This document shows positions 51,340 through 61,038 of a stretch of DNA of 64,000 bases, one piece after another; position 1 is the first letter of the stretch, and each line of letters starts with the position of its first letter. The DNA comes from Anaerolineales bacterium. Lineage in GTDB: Bacteria; Chloroflexota; Anaerolineae; Anaerolineales; Villigracilaceae. The stretch is from the NCBI GenBank assembly GCA_030583925.1, contig CP129482.1, positions 1,736,001 to 1,800,000 on the forward strand. Direction: 5' to 3'. The notes beneath the pieces were generated by a model that did not search any database, was not told the origin of the DNA, and saw only the letters and a list, made by a program, of their open reading frames with translations. The translations under genes were made by a program, and so were the position numbers.

Positions 51340-52662
51340 TTACAATAACTCTTTTAATTCTGCTATTGTTGTTACGGGATTTTTACAAACGAATCCTTCG
51401 CATACGTATGCGGTCGGCTTCCCATTTTTTAGCGGACGATCTTTCAGTAAATTGGGCGCGTAGTCTGGCGGGGGATAAGCGGACGCGGCAACTACGACGT
51501 TTGGTCTGTATGCGGATTGGACAACTTGCATTAACTCGGACGCGTCTCCGCCGCCCGCTTCGCTCACCAGGGCAACCTGCTTCACTTTCCCCAAAGCAAA
51601 ATCCGCCGCCGACAGCCACCGCGCGAACGCAGTTGGGTAGCGAACAGCCATGCCCGCGACAAGCCCAAGTGATTTTTCAGCGAGGTCGCGATATTTGCCC
51701 TCGTCGGTGAACGCGGCGAGTTTGAGCAATGCCTCGCACGCCAGCGCATTGCCCGATGGAGTTGCATTGTCTTGCAGATCTTTCGGACGGATGAGCAATG
51801 TTTCACCATCTTTTGACGTGTCGAAAAATCCGCCAGCGGGATCGTTGAATAGTTCGATCATTTCATCGGCGAGTTCTTTAGCTGAAGCGAACCATTTGTT
51901 ATTGAAGTCTGTTTGATAAAGTTCAAGCAAGCCGAGAATCAATGCCGCGTAATCTTCAAGGAAAACTTCGTCGGTCGTTTTCTCCTCGCGCCAGCTGTGT
52001 TTGAGTTTGCTATTCGGTCGCAAATTGGAAAGAATAAATTCAGCGTTGCGGGTAGCCAGTTTATAATGCATGTCATTGTTTCGTGGCGCCTTGGTGCCAC
52101 TCGCAATAACATTTGGCGAGATGACGCGTGCCGCCTCTGCCAGCGTCGCGAGCATGAGTCCATTCCAAGAGGTGAGGATTTTATCGTCCGTGCCTGGGCG
52201 GATGCGCGTAGCGCGCGCCGATAAAAGCTGAGAGTGGCAGTCGGTTAATTTGGCTGGGACAGTTTGAAGGTCCATTTTGAAGCGGGCGGCGAGGGAGGCA
52301 TCATCCAGCGCGCGCTGTAGAACTGTCTTGCCTTCCCAGTTTCCCCGCGCAGAGATTCCGTACGCCGCTTCAAAAAAATCGGAATTATCTTTCAGTGTGG
52401 ATCGAATTTCATCGAGCGTCCACACATAAAATTTTCCCTCTTCGCCTTCCGAGTCGGCGTCGAGTGAAGAATAAAAGCCGCCGTCGGGATGAGACATTTC
52501 GCGGGAGACGAACTCGAGCGATTCGACAACAATGCCTTTGAAAAATGGATCGCCCGTGATCTGCCACGCGTGGAGATAGGCGCGCGTGAGCAGGGCGTTG
52601 TCGTACAACATTTTCTCGTAATGGTGTACCCAATCGTACAAACGGAGTTGTGTTTTCAGCAC
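51340..52662 (-). pseudogene. 5'-truncated yyaL-like gene (thioredoxin domain lost)
   Basis: From HHYEKMLYDNALLTRAYLH (about 52626) to the stop, this frame aligns with residues about 275 to the end of the complete gene next door ([18 protein letters not shown] there; both keep [17 protein letters not shown] and DRPL..G.PTAYVC.GFVC). The N-terminal thioredoxin domain with CxxC is absent, and about 75 unrelated bases join it to the neighbour. A shorter product of 423 aa from the ATG at 52611 remains possible. It is richer in GC-ending codons than the intact copy, so it is probably the native gene broken when the neighbouring DNA arrived. Confidence 0.75.
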
Positions 52663-52696
52663 GGTTATCAGTCGGTAGTTATGGTTTGTTGGCTCA

Positions 52697-54751
52697 CTAA
52701 GGATTTGAGATACCCGCCAGTTGGGACTCCATCTCACTTGGCGAATTGACTGGCTGTAAACAAACAAATCCCTGACACACATATGCTGTGGGAAGACCCT
52801 TCAATAATGGTCTATCCTTCAGTAAGGCTGGCGCATCCGGCTCCGGCGGGTAATTGGAAATCGCCGTTACCTGCCGGGGTCGGAACGTTTTCCAGAGGGT
52901 TTTCAACAATTCATTGGTTTCGATATGCTGTGCGTCACCAATAATTACCACCTCACGAGTTGGACCGACAGCAAAATCGGCAGCGCACAACCATTGTGCA
53001 AAAGCAGTTGGATAACGTAGCATCGCTCCATATACTGAGGAAAGCATCTCCTCGGCTAGATCTCGCCAATCCGTCCGATCTCCATACGCTGCGAGCTCAA
53101 GTAGGGCAGTAGCAGCTAATGCGTTTCCGGATGGAGTGGCATTATCTTGAATATCTTTCGGACGTACAAGGAGGGTTTCATGATCATCACGTGTGTCGAA
53201 AAAACCTCCATTGGGATCAACGAAATGTTCGACCATTTCATCTGCGAGTTTCAAAGCCGAATGATACCATTCCTTATTCGGATCGGATTGATACAGCGAT
53301 AAAAGCGCCAAGATCAGACCGGCATAGTCTTCCAGATAGGCATTATGCTTTGCCTGTCCTTCCCGCCAGGATCGGTGAAGCCGATCATTTACATATAATT
53401 TATTCAACAAGAATCGTGCGTTTCGAATTGCAACTTGAAGATAATCCTGCCTATTCAAATAACGCCCAGCCTCTGCAAAGGTTTTGAGCATCAGGGAGTT
53501 CCACATCACCAGCACTTTGTCGTCAGTAGCAGGGCGGATGCGTGAACTTCTTGCTTCCAAAAGTCTTGAATGACATTTGGATAATTTCTGCCAAAGTTCT
53601 TCTGGCTCCATTTTGAATCGGGCTGAAAGCGTGGAATCATCCAGAGCACGTTGCAGGATGGTTTTACTTTCCCAGTTCCCAGATGGGGTAATGCCATATG
53701 CGGCTTTGAAAAATTCGAATTCCGAACCGAGCACTCCCTCGAGTTCGTCTTGTGTCCAGACATAGAATTTTCCCTCTTCACCTTCCGAGTCTGCATCCAG
53801 ACTGCTAAAAAATCCACCTTCTGAATGAGTCAATTCGCGCATGACAAAATCCAGCGTCTCCTCGCAAACCCTGCGATAGTCTGTGTTGCCCGTGACCATA
53901 TACCCGTGTAGATATGCCAGGGCTAATTGGGCATTATCATATGTCATTTTTTCAAAGTGAGGCGTTTTCCAAAAATTATCGACACTATAACGGGAGAAAC
54001 CACCGCCGACAACATCATACATCCCGCCGCGTGACATTGCATTTAATGCATGAGTGGCAGCCTTTAGTATTTGATCGCGTTGGGTTGTAACGGTGGTTGA
54101 CCGGCGTAGAAGAAATTCGATTGTCATGGGTTGCGGAAATTTGGGCGCTGAGCCCCAGCCTCCATATCCCCAATCGTAAGAATCAAGCAGGTTCTTTATA
54201 GCTGCTTCGAGAGCTTCTGCCGTTATTTCATTCCTGTTCTCGGGCTTGTGCATGGGCGGACGGATATGTTCGATCACCTGATTTCCCACTCGATTAACTT
54301 TTTGAATGTCTTCATGCCATGCCTTGGCGATGCTGGATAGCACTTCCTTAAAGGAAGGCATGTTGTAGCGTCGAACGGGGGGGAAGTAGGTGCCGGCGAA
54401 AAAGGGCTTTAAGTCGGGGGTGAGGAAAACCGACATGGGCCAGCCTCCTGAGCCGGTCATGGCAACGGTGGCTTGCATGTAAATCGAATCGATATCGGGG
54501 CGTTCCTCCCGGTCTACTTTGATGTTGACAAAGTGTTCGTTCATGATTGCCGCAGTCTGTGAGTCTTCAAATGATTCGCGCTCCATGACGTGACACCAAT
54601 GGCAGGCGGCGTATCCGATGGAAAGGAAAATGGGTTTATTTTCGGCGCGGGCTTTGTTTAAGGCTGCCTCTCCCCACGGAAACCACTCAACGGGGTTGGA
54701 GGCGTGCTGCAGGAGATAGGGGGAATTTTCGTTGATTAAATGATTGGGCAT
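52697..54751 (-). CDS. YyaL/SSP411-type thioredoxin-domain protein (DUF255)
   Basis: 684 aa, full length for the family. The N-terminal thioredoxin-like domain ([23 protein letters not shown], then [17 protein letters not shown] with the CxxC, and [22 protein letters not shown]) is followed by an (alpha/alpha)6-barrel like that of N-acylglucosamine epimerases ([28 protein letters not shown]). The biochemical role of YyaL proteins is not established. Start ATG preceded by AGGTAG; TATAAT on the minus strand at 54802-54797. Sequence style is AT-richer than the truncated copy downstream. Belongs to the accessory right-hand part of the window. Confidence 0.9.
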   Translation of the reverse strand: MPNHLINENSPYLLQHASNPVEWFPWGEAALNKARAENKPIFLSIGYAACHWCHVMERESFEDSQTAAIMNEHFVNIKVDREERPDIDSIYMQATVAMTGSGGWPMSVFLTPDLKPFFAGTYFPPVRRYNMPSFKEVLSSIAKAWHEDIQKVNRVGNQVIEHIRPPMHKPENRNEITAEALEAAIKNLLDSYDWGYGGWGSAPKFPQPMTIEFLLRRSTTVTTQRDQILKAATHALNAMSRGGMYDVVGGGFSRYSVDNFWKTPHFEKMTYDNAQLALAYLHGYMVTGNTDYRRVCEETLDFVMRELTHSEGGFFSSLDADSEGEEGKFYVWTQDELEGVLGSEFEFFKAAYGITPSGNWESKTILQRALDDSTLSARFKMEPEELWQKLSKCHSRLLEARSSRIRPATDDKVLVMWNSLMLKTFAEAGRYLNRQDYLQVAIRNARFLLNKLYVNDRLHRSWREGQAKHNAYLEDYAGLILALLSLYQSDPNKEWYHSALKLADEMVEHFVDPNGGFFDTRDDHETLLVRPKDIQDNATPSGNALAATALLELAAYGDRTDWRDLAEEMLSSVYGAMLRYPTAFAQWLCAADFAVGPTREVVIIGDAQHIETNELLKTLWKTFRPRQVTAISNYPPEPDAPALLKDRPLLKGLPTAYVCQGFVCLQPVNSPSEMESQLAGISNP

Positions 54752-54796
54752 ACACTACCTCTAAACGAAATCTGAAAGAATTGCTTTTTGGTTTAG

Positions 54797-54802
54797 ATTA
54801 TA
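54797..54802 (-). promoter_or_regulatory. Candidate -10 box of the intact yyaL-like gene
   Basis: Perfect TATAAT on the minus strand, 45 bases before the ATG. The best -35 (TTCACA, 54823-54818) is at only 15 bases. Confidence 0.35.
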
Positions 54803-54883
54803 GCCCAAGCGAGTGAATGTGAACGACATTCCGATAGCGCGATATTATTCTCAATTCAGATAACGCAGGAAACTTGTACTCCG

Positions 54884-56293
54884 TTATTCCTCGCTTTGGC
54901 GGTTAGATTCCGAAGTTTTGTATTGAAGGCGTTTCAGATATTCCTGGTCGCGTCTTGCATTAACGTGACCGATTTCCAGCTCGAAATTCACGGTAATTGA
55001 AATGTACTCCGTAGCCTTTTGTAGATTTCCTGCCAGTTCATGGATCAGACCTATGTTCCAGGCCCAAGTTGCCTGAGCATTTCGGTCGCCGACTTCTTTC
55101 GCGATCGCAAAAGCTTTCTCATAGTAATACAATGCCTTATCCAGATTTCGCGCATCGAAATAAAGATTACCAATTCCACCATACCCTATTGCCTGCCTAC
55201 GTACATCGCCAACTTTTTCGGCAATTTCCAGCCGCTTCATATAGTAATCTAGGGCTTTTTGACTATCTCCCAAATTCCTATAGACTCCGCCAAGATTTCC
55301 ATATGTAGTTCCTTCTCCCGCTAAATCTCCGATTTCAAGTGCAATCTCAAGACTGCGTTCATAGTAGTCAATGGCTTTTTGGGATTCGCTCATCCCTGCA
55401 TATGCTAGCCCAATATTTCGCAGGGCATTTGCTTCGCCTCTTCGGTCTCCGGTTCTGCGCTCCAACTCCAGTTGCCTGGAGTAATATTTGATTGCTTCGT
55501 CCATGTGACCTAAACGATACTCGCACAGCCCCATATTGCCGATAGCGCTAGCCTCAAATTGACGGTATCCCGACTGTCGGGTCAATGACACAACTTCTTC
55601 GAAATTTCTCAAAGCTTTCTTAATATTGCCTAAATTTTGATGGGCAACACCAAGGTTATTTAGGATGATAATTTTCTGTCTGGGATTTCTTGCGGACCGT
55701 ACCAATTCGAGTGCCTGCTCGAACAATTCCACTGATCGATGTATCTGTCCCATATAGGAAAAGGCCAGAGCGATGTTTGAGATGGCATTTGCTTTTCGTT
55801 CATTTTCTCCCAACTTTGTGGCAATCTCCAGCGCACGGTTGTAATAATTGACAGCTTCTTCTGTGCGTCCCAGACGATGAAGTGAACTTCCGATATTGGT
55901 CAGGGAATCGAACAAGAGCGAATCATTTTGGATTTCTTCTCCGATCTTCGCCGCTTCCTCGAGAACCTCAATGCTTTGATGAACCTGGCCGATATTTGCA
56001 TAGGTAATGCCCAGGTAATTGAGAAATATGGATTTTTGTCGCTGATCGCCTGTTTGTTCGGCAAGTCCAACGCCTTCTTTAGCCCAGGCTATCTCATCCT
56101 GCCATAAGCTTCGGCGATCAAGGAATGATTCGAATATTCGAATAAAGGTTACTGTTAACGACGCGTCCTGATGTTTGACCCATTCCCAGGCCCGTTGAAT
56201 TTGCCCCCACTCATCATCAAACCAATCCCAATCGTCCCTATGCTCATATGCATAAGCCATATAATGGCGTGCATGCCGTTCTGCAATTTTCAT
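54884..56293 (-). CDS. Free-standing TPR sensor-arm protein 3 of a split STAND system
   Basis: 469 aa, soluble. Residues about 1-100 carry the linker seen between NB-ARC/winged-helix and repeats in single-chain STAND proteins (AERHARHYMAYAYEHRDDWDW; FDDEWGQIQRAWEWV; SLWQDEIAWAKEG). Then come nine tandem 40-residue TPRs of the kinesin-light-chain type (for example EAIKYYSRQLELERRTGDRR), covering about 105-460. Binds proteins or peptides by analogy. Start at the ATG at 56293: without the insertion element this ATG overlaps the upstream stop by 4 bases. The extra upstream frame to 56440 is element DNA. After the insertion its expression may depend on read-through from the transposase. Confidence 0.82.
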   Translation of the reverse strand: MKIAERHARHYMAYAYEHRDDWDWFDDEWGQIQRAWEWVKHQDASLTVTFIRIFESFLDRRSLWQDEIAWAKEGVGLAEQTGDQRQKSIFLNYLGITYANIGQVHQSIEVLEEAAKIGEEIQNDSLLFDSLTNIGSSLHRLGRTEEAVNYYNRALEIATKLGENERKANAISNIALAFSYMGQIHRSVELFEQALELVRSARNPRQKIIILNNLGVAHQNLGNIKKALRNFEEVVSLTRQSGYRQFEASAIGNMGLCEYRLGHMDEAIKYYSRQLELERRTGDRRGEANALRNIGLAYAGMSESQKAIDYYERSLEIALEIGDLAGEGTTYGNLGGVYRNLGDSQKALDYYMKRLEIAEKVGDVRRQAIGYGGIGNLYFDARNLDKALYYYEKAFAIAKEVGDRNAQATWAWNIGLIHELAGNLQKATEYISITVNFELEIGHVNARRDQEYLKRLQYKTSESNRQSEE

Positions 56294-56303
56294 AAAGCCT
56301 TGT

Positions 56304-57800
56304 GTGCGAACCGACAGTGCATCGTGGAGTCGGGTGAATATTGAAAGTACCGCCAGTGCATCGTAGAGATGGAGGGAGTGACAACCGCCACTCGTGGATA
56401 CAGTAATGACGGTTACTTCTTCAAGAATGGGTACGGCCAACGCTTGAAGATGCGACCGTAGCGATAGACAGTCAGGTGCGCACGTTTTGTATCGAGGCGC
56501 ACTTTAACATACTCTCCTTTCAGGCGCTTGCCGACAAAGAAGGTCTGGCTGAGGAGATGCACCTTGCCATGAGCAGTGACCTGTCGGAAGAAGGTAATGT
56601 AGCCTGCTGCGATCTGCAAGGGTTCGGTGGGGATGACGTAGGCGGGTGGCAGCTTGCGGATCTTGATGCGTCGTCGATGTTGGACAGGCGTGCGACCGCC
56701 GGTTTGTGCTCGAGGGTGTTGGGTATTGACGGTCTCCTCCAGACGCTGCAACTCGCGGCGTAGGGTAGAAACCTGGGAGTAATAGCGCTGGAACAGACGT
56801 GGCTGGAACCACCCGTTCAGGTTTTCGATGCTGCCATTGTGTTGAGGCTGCCCGGGCGGAATTAGCAGGGGTTCGACACCGAAACGCAGGCACAGACGCA
56901 GCACCCGGGAGAGATAGCGCGCAGCTGGACCCCAGCCAACGATCTCGCGGGCATTGTCGAACTGCACCTGCTCGGGAATGCCGAGCTTCTTCCAGCACTC
57001 GCCCAGGAAGTCTAGAATGACCTCCATTTTGCGGGAACGGTACAATTTCAGGCACACAGCGCCATCGTAGACGTCCCGGCACGCAAGGATGTAGTACCGC
57101 TGTCGATTGCCTTTGAGATAGAGCGGACCGACCGCATCTACCTGATGGAGTTGATTGGTGCGGGTGACTTGTGGCTTCGGGTAGGTACTGCGAGCCAGGT
57201 AGGGAACCAGTCGTACCCGGGGAACCGTTTCCCCGTTGCGTTCCAGTACCCGCTCGACCGTGCGAGCGCTGGGTAAGGGATGGATATGCAATACCTGCAA
57301 TTCGGCTAGAATCGAACTGGCCCCAATGAGGCTGTAGCGGGTACCGGGGTGTGTCTGGGAAGCCAGTCGCTGCCGAATTCCGACAATGATTCGTTCCAGT
57401 TCGGGTGAGATCCGCCTGGGTTGCACGTTGGCGCGTGTCAGATCGAACAGCCCATTGGGGCCAAACATTCGATACCGCCGCCACCACTGGTGAAACCAGG
57501 CCGGGCTGCGCCCTAGCAGCCCACAGATCTCCTTGACCGGACGACCTGCCAGACGCCATTTGATCGCTTGTTGTCGATCGGAAAGTTCGTTGTCCATAGT
57601 TGCCTCCGTAGAAAAACCGAGTACGGTTGTCACCCGAGGCAACTATAGTAGAAAGGTCGAGAGAATCGAAAGACATTTTTGCTGTTCGCAGCTCGCATTT
57701 CTCCGCCATTCATCTCTACGATGCACTGGCGGAAACATTCACGATTCAGATCCAGGATGCACTGGCGGTTGAATCTCTACGTTTCACTGTCGGTTCGCAC
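56304..57800 (-). mobile_element. IS481-like insertion sequence with 5-bp target duplication
   Basis: 1497 bases. Outer inverted ends: GTGCGAACCGACAGTG (56304-56319) is exactly mirrored at 57785-57800. The target CTTGT is duplicated at 56299-56303 and 57801-57805. A second, perfect 22-base inverted repeat lies inside (56350-56371 and 57711-57732), plus further partial copies of CCGCCAGTGCATC at both ends, which look like transposase-binding sites. One transposase gene inside. Inserted into the last codons of a TPR gene. Confidence 0.93.
56413..57597 (-). CDS. IS481-family DDE transposase
   Basis: 394 aa. The N-terminal helix-turn-helix region (SDRQQAIKWRLAGRPVKEIC, then GRSPAWFHQWWRRYR, GPNGLFDL) is typical for IS481. 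The integrase core has the acidic triad: Asp in HQVDAVGPLYLKG, Asp in VQFDNAREIVG and Glu in QPQHNGSIENLNGWF. The C-terminal part is basic. GGAGG stands 5 bases before the ATG at 57597; a longer frame to 57642 lacks such support. The frame is intact and both ends of the element are intact, so it may still be active. Confidence 0.93.
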   Translation of the reverse strand: MDNELSDRQQAIKWRLAGRPVKEICGLLGRSPAWFHQWWRRYRMFGPNGLFDLTRANVQPRRISPELERIIVGIRQRLASQTHPGTRYSLIGASSILAELQVLHIHPLPSARTVERVLERNGETVPRVRLVPYLARSTYPKPQVTRTNQLHQVDAVGPLYLKGNRQRYYILACRDVYDGAVCLKLYRSRKMEVILDFLGECWKKLGIPEQVQFDNAREIVGWGPAARYLSRVLRLCLRFGVEPLLIPPGQPQHNGSIENLNGWFQPRLFQRYYSQVSTLRRELQRLEETVNTQHPRAQTGGRTPVQHRRRIKIRKLPPAYVIPTEPLQIAAGYITFFRQVTAHGKVHLLSQTFFVGKRLKGEYVKVRLDTKRAHLTVYRYGRIFKRWPYPFLKK

Positions 57801-59453
57801 CTTGTCAAGGAGACTTTTTTGCTCCTCTAATGCAGCGATATCCCGTTCCAACGACGGGTAGTTGTATTTTCGATCTATCTCAACCGCTTCTTCTAAGAGA
57901 CGAAACGATTGTTCGTGATCGCCAAGATCACTCAGGATAAGAGCGAGATTGTACAGCGTGTCTTTCAAACCTCCATAATCCTGAATTTCACGACGAATGG
58001 ATAATGCTGTTCTGTAGCAAAGTGCTGCCTGTTCCAGCTCATTCATCTTGCTTGAGATCGCGCCCAGATTATGCCAATAAGTTGCTTGCCCATCTCGATC
58101 CTGGATCTGCTCACTGATTGCCAATGCATTCCGCATATATTCTTTTGCGCGAGCAGGTTTCTTTTCGTACAATAAGATCGCCATGTTATTCAAGGAATGA
58201 GCCTGACCCTCCAAGTTGTTTTGTGAACGATGAATTTCGAGAGCTATGCTGAGGTATTCTTCAACTTTATTCTTTTCACCCATTTCATAAGAAATAGCGG
58301 CTAAATTGTTATACAACGTCGCCAGGGGATACCGGGCATCTATTCTTTCTAGAATCTCTTTGGCCTCAGCATACTCATCTAAGGCTTTTTGCCAATTCTC
58401 CAATTTCTGGTATACACCTGCACGATTGATCAGGGTTATGGCAACATCGCGTTCGCGCGTATAAGAACGGTAAATTTCAATCGCTGAGGAAAAATAACTC
58501 AATGCATTGTCAAAAAGCCCCATCCCTTCATAGGTGGTTCCCAGGTTATTTAGGGTTGTTGCGGTTTCCAACTCCTGTCCCAGTTGTCTCTGCATATCGA
58601 GTGCCTGATTCATCAGCTCAACGGCGGTATTAACTTGCCCTAGCTGTTTCTTCACGAGTGCTAGGTTGTTCATTGCCGTGGGAATATGAGCCCTGTCACC
58701 TATTCGTTCAAAGGTTTCGAGAGCACTTCTGAAGTATTTCTCAGCTTCTTCTGGCCTACCTTGCGCCAATGCTGCTTCTCCTAGATTGTTCAAGGTTCCA
58801 GCGTTGTCATCCTCTTTGCCCTGCTCCTGATTAAGACGTATAGATAGATTGTATAGCTCCTCCGCTTTTGCCCATTCTCCTTGATTTGAATAGGAAGCCG
58901 CCAGATTATTTCTTGTAATGGCCTCCCTTTCCTCGTTCTGTACTTCTATCCATAGTCCTAACGCTTTTTCGAAATATTCGATTGCCTTCGGAAAATTTCC
59001 TTGATCATCATATACCACTCCAATCATGTTCAACGTGTTGGCCTCTCCCTCTTTCGGTCCATAGCGTTGGCGGACGGCTAGAGCAAGTTCCAGGTATTCC
59101 ATCGCTTTTTCAAGGTTGCCCAGTTCACGATGACACCAACCCAAATCCTGCCCTAGCCGGCCTACAAATTGAAATTGCTGGAGAGCGTGAGCCGCCTGCA
59201 TCGCTCGCCCGATCCACAGGATATTCTCCTGTAAAAGGCCATAACGTTCCATAAAACGATCCATAGAAAACGTCAAATTTAGAATTAGGGAATTGCGATC
59301 TGTATCGGACAGGGACAGCGCACTTTCTGTGGTAAGCATTTCCCATGCTCGTCTTATCTGTTCAAACTCTGCTTCGATTTTGCGTAGGTCAAGCTCGTTG
59401 GACTTGGCGAAATCGGCCCAATGCTTAAGATAACGAAGTTGGGCGGAACTCAT
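57777..59453 (-). CDS. Free-standing TPR sensor-arm protein 2, 3' end altered by the IS
   Basis: 558 aa. The N-terminal linker (LRYLKHWADFAKSNELDLRK, EAEFEQIRRAWEML; MERYGLLQENILWIGRAMQ) is followed by eleven 40-residue TPRs (such as AEKYFRSALETFERIGDRA), about 120-545. The last seven residues (VRTDSET) and stop are read from the insertion element. Before the insertion the protein would have ended DKAL, the final A of TTA and TGA forming ATGA with the next start. The ATG at 59453 overlaps the preceding gene's stop by 4 bases. Loss of two native residues probably leaves the protein functional, but coupling to the next gene is broken. Confidence 0.85.
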   Translation of the reverse strand: MSSAQLRYLKHWADFAKSNELDLRKIEAEFEQIRRAWEMLTTESALSLSDTDRNSLILNLTFSMDRFMERYGLLQENILWIGRAMQAAHALQQFQFVGRLGQDLGWCHRELGNLEKAMEYLELALAVRQRYGPKEGEANTLNMIGVVYDDQGNFPKAIEYFEKALGLWIEVQNEEREAITRNNLAASYSNQGEWAKAEELYNLSIRLNQEQGKEDDNAGTLNNLGEAALAQGRPEEAEKYFRSALETFERIGDRAHIPTAMNNLALVKKQLGQVNTAVELMNQALDMQRQLGQELETATTLNNLGTTYEGMGLFDNALSYFSSAIEIYRSYTRERDVAITLINRAGVYQKLENWQKALDEYAEAKEILERIDARYPLATLYNNLAAISYEMGEKNKVEEYLSIALEIHRSQNNLEGQAHSLNNMAILLYEKKPARAKEYMRNALAISEQIQDRDGQATYWHNLGAISSKMNELEQAALCYRTALSIRREIQDYGGLKDTLYNLALILSDLGDHEQSFRLLEEAVEIDRKYNYPSLERDIAALEEQKSLLDKVRTDSET

Positions 59454-60994
59454 TGTTCGCCTTTCGCTCGCCGCCTCACCCAGGCCAGAGCACGGGAGTC
59501 CTCGTCCAAAGTGGGAAGTTCATATTGCGTGTCTATCTCGAGCGCCTCCAGTAGCACATGTTCTGCCTCATCCCATCTCTCTGCTTCGATATGGAGCATG
59601 GCTATATTTGATAGGACGGCCGCCTCATTCACCTTATCTCCAACTTGTTTCAGCAAATCGTGAGACTGTTTGTAATAGTCCATAGCAAGATCAGTTTGAT
59701 TCGTTAATCGAAAAACCCTTCCCATGTTGTTGAGCGTGGTGGCTTCACCGCTGACATCTTTCAGTGCTCGTCTGATTTCTAGAACCTGTTTGTAGATTTC
59801 TAGAGCCTGGTCGTATTCACCTTTTATCCGATTGACGATACTGATGTTATTTAATGCGGATGCTTCTCCATTTTTGTCGCCTACGCTACGATGAAGTGCA
59901 AGGGACCGCTGGTAATATTGAAGCGCCGTTTCATTTTGTTCTTTGGCTCGGTAGATCAATCCAAGGTTATTCAACGCCTCGGCTTCACCCGCTTTATTAC
60001 CTGCTTGCCGATGAATGTGGATAGACTCATTCAGATACTTCTCGCCGATATCAAATTGGTTAAGTTGACGATATATATTTCCCAACGACTGCAATGAATC
60101 TGCTGCGGAAGGATGGTCGCCAATTTCCTGTTGTATAAATAAAGCTTGTTCCAGATACTCAATTGCTTTCCTGAATTTTCCGAGGCGCGCATTAACCCGT
60201 CCTAAGCTTGCAAGGGTTATGGACTCCCGTGAACGATCGCCGATCTTTCTTCTCAACGCCAAAGCCTTCTCTAGATAAACACGTGCATTTTGCCAATCCC
60301 CAGTTTCTGCAAGCAAAATCCCGTAGTTGTTCAAGCTCGCGGAGATTCCCGAATCATCATGATTGTTCTGATGAATTTTCAGGGCCTTGTCATAGCACTC
60401 CACGGCTTTATCCAGAATACCGAGGCTCTGAAATGTCATTCCCAAATTATTCAAAATGTGCGCCGCTTTGGTGGTGTTTTGGTCCATCCCAACAGAATAC
60501 GCCGCCTCAATTTGTTGCAACGCTTCACGCCAGCGCCCGTTCTGGAAGTAAAGAGTGCCAAGATTATTTGCAACGCTCATCTGACTGTCTATGTCCCCTA
60601 AGTTCTGGGAGATCTTCAATGCTTCTTGAAGATAATCTTTCGCTTTTTCGAAGTTCCCCAAGTCGGTATAACCAGCACCGAGGTTGTTGAGCAAGGCGAA
60701 TTGAGACTTCAGGGAACCTATTCTGCGCGCCGCGTCCAAGGCCGCTTCCAACCAAGGAATATATCCTTCGCTCCACCTTCCTCTGTACTCCAAGTACTCT
60801 TGCAACAGATTGACATAATGGAGAATTAAATCATCACGTGTCTTCGAATCAATGGAGAGATCTGTGTTGCCTGACAGCAAGATCCAGGCACGGGTAATCT
60901 GCTCAAATTCCTCTTGAATGGCCTGCCAATCTGCCCTGTGCGCATCGAGATACTGAAGCCAGAATTTCAGGTAACGAGAGAGTGCATCGCTCAT
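59450..60994 (-). CDS. Free-standing TPR sensor-arm protein 1 of a split STAND system
   Basis: 514 aa. N-terminal linker SRYLKFWLQYLDAHRADWQA, EEFEQITRAWILL and YRGRWSEGYIPWLEAALDAA, then ten 40-residue TPRs (for example GEAEALNNLGLIYRAKEQNE) to about residue 500. No catalytic motif, no signal peptide, so it is probably a cytoplasmic binding scaffold. Lies 44 bases after the NB-ARC gene and overlaps the next TPR gene by ATGA, so the set is one operon. It could be the peptide- or protein-recognition arm docking on the NB-ARC switch (inference). Confidence 0.85.
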   Translation of the reverse strand: MSDALSRYLKFWLQYLDAHRADWQAIQEEFEQITRAWILLSGNTDLSIDSKTRDDLILHYVNLLQEYLEYRGRWSEGYIPWLEAALDAARRIGSLKSQFALLNNLGAGYTDLGNFEKAKDYLQEALKISQNLGDIDSQMSVANNLGTLYFQNGRWREALQQIEAAYSVGMDQNTTKAAHILNNLGMTFQSLGILDKAVECYDKALKIHQNNHDDSGISASLNNYGILLAETGDWQNARVYLEKALALRRKIGDRSRESITLASLGRVNARLGKFRKAIEYLEQALFIQQEIGDHPSAADSLQSLGNIYRQLNQFDIGEKYLNESIHIHRQAGNKAGEAEALNNLGLIYRAKEQNETALQYYQRSLALHRSVGDKNGEASALNNISIVNRIKGEYDQALEIYKQVLEIRRALKDVSGEATTLNNMGRVFRLTNQTDLAMDYYKQSHDLLKQVGDKVNEAAVLSNIAMLHIEAERWDEAEHVLLEALEIDTQYELPTLDEDSRALAWVRRRAKGEQ

Positions 60995-61038
60995 ACTGCT
61001 CGAGGTTTGTGTTGATTTCAGGAATTACATCCACAAGA

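Noticed and set aside
52663..52782. N-terminal part of the long frame covering the truncated yyaL copy
   Set aside because: It overlaps the intact neighbour's 3' end in another phase and its residues do not match the family, so it is not part of the remnant.
56294..56440. 49-residue N-terminal extension of the third TPR protein
   Set aside because: Encoded by the end of the insertion sequence; the ATG at 56293 matches the reconstructed native start.
56504..57709. 401-codon minus-strand frame overlapping the transposase in another phase
   Set aside because: It has no DDE or other motif, while the overlapping frame has the complete HTH and catalytic triad; IS481 elements use a single gene.
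57800..60994. Regularly spaced DNA repetition suggestive of an array
   Set aside because: The periodicity is 120 bases and coding (40-residue TPR units); it is not a CRISPR array, which would have short identical repeats with unique spacers.
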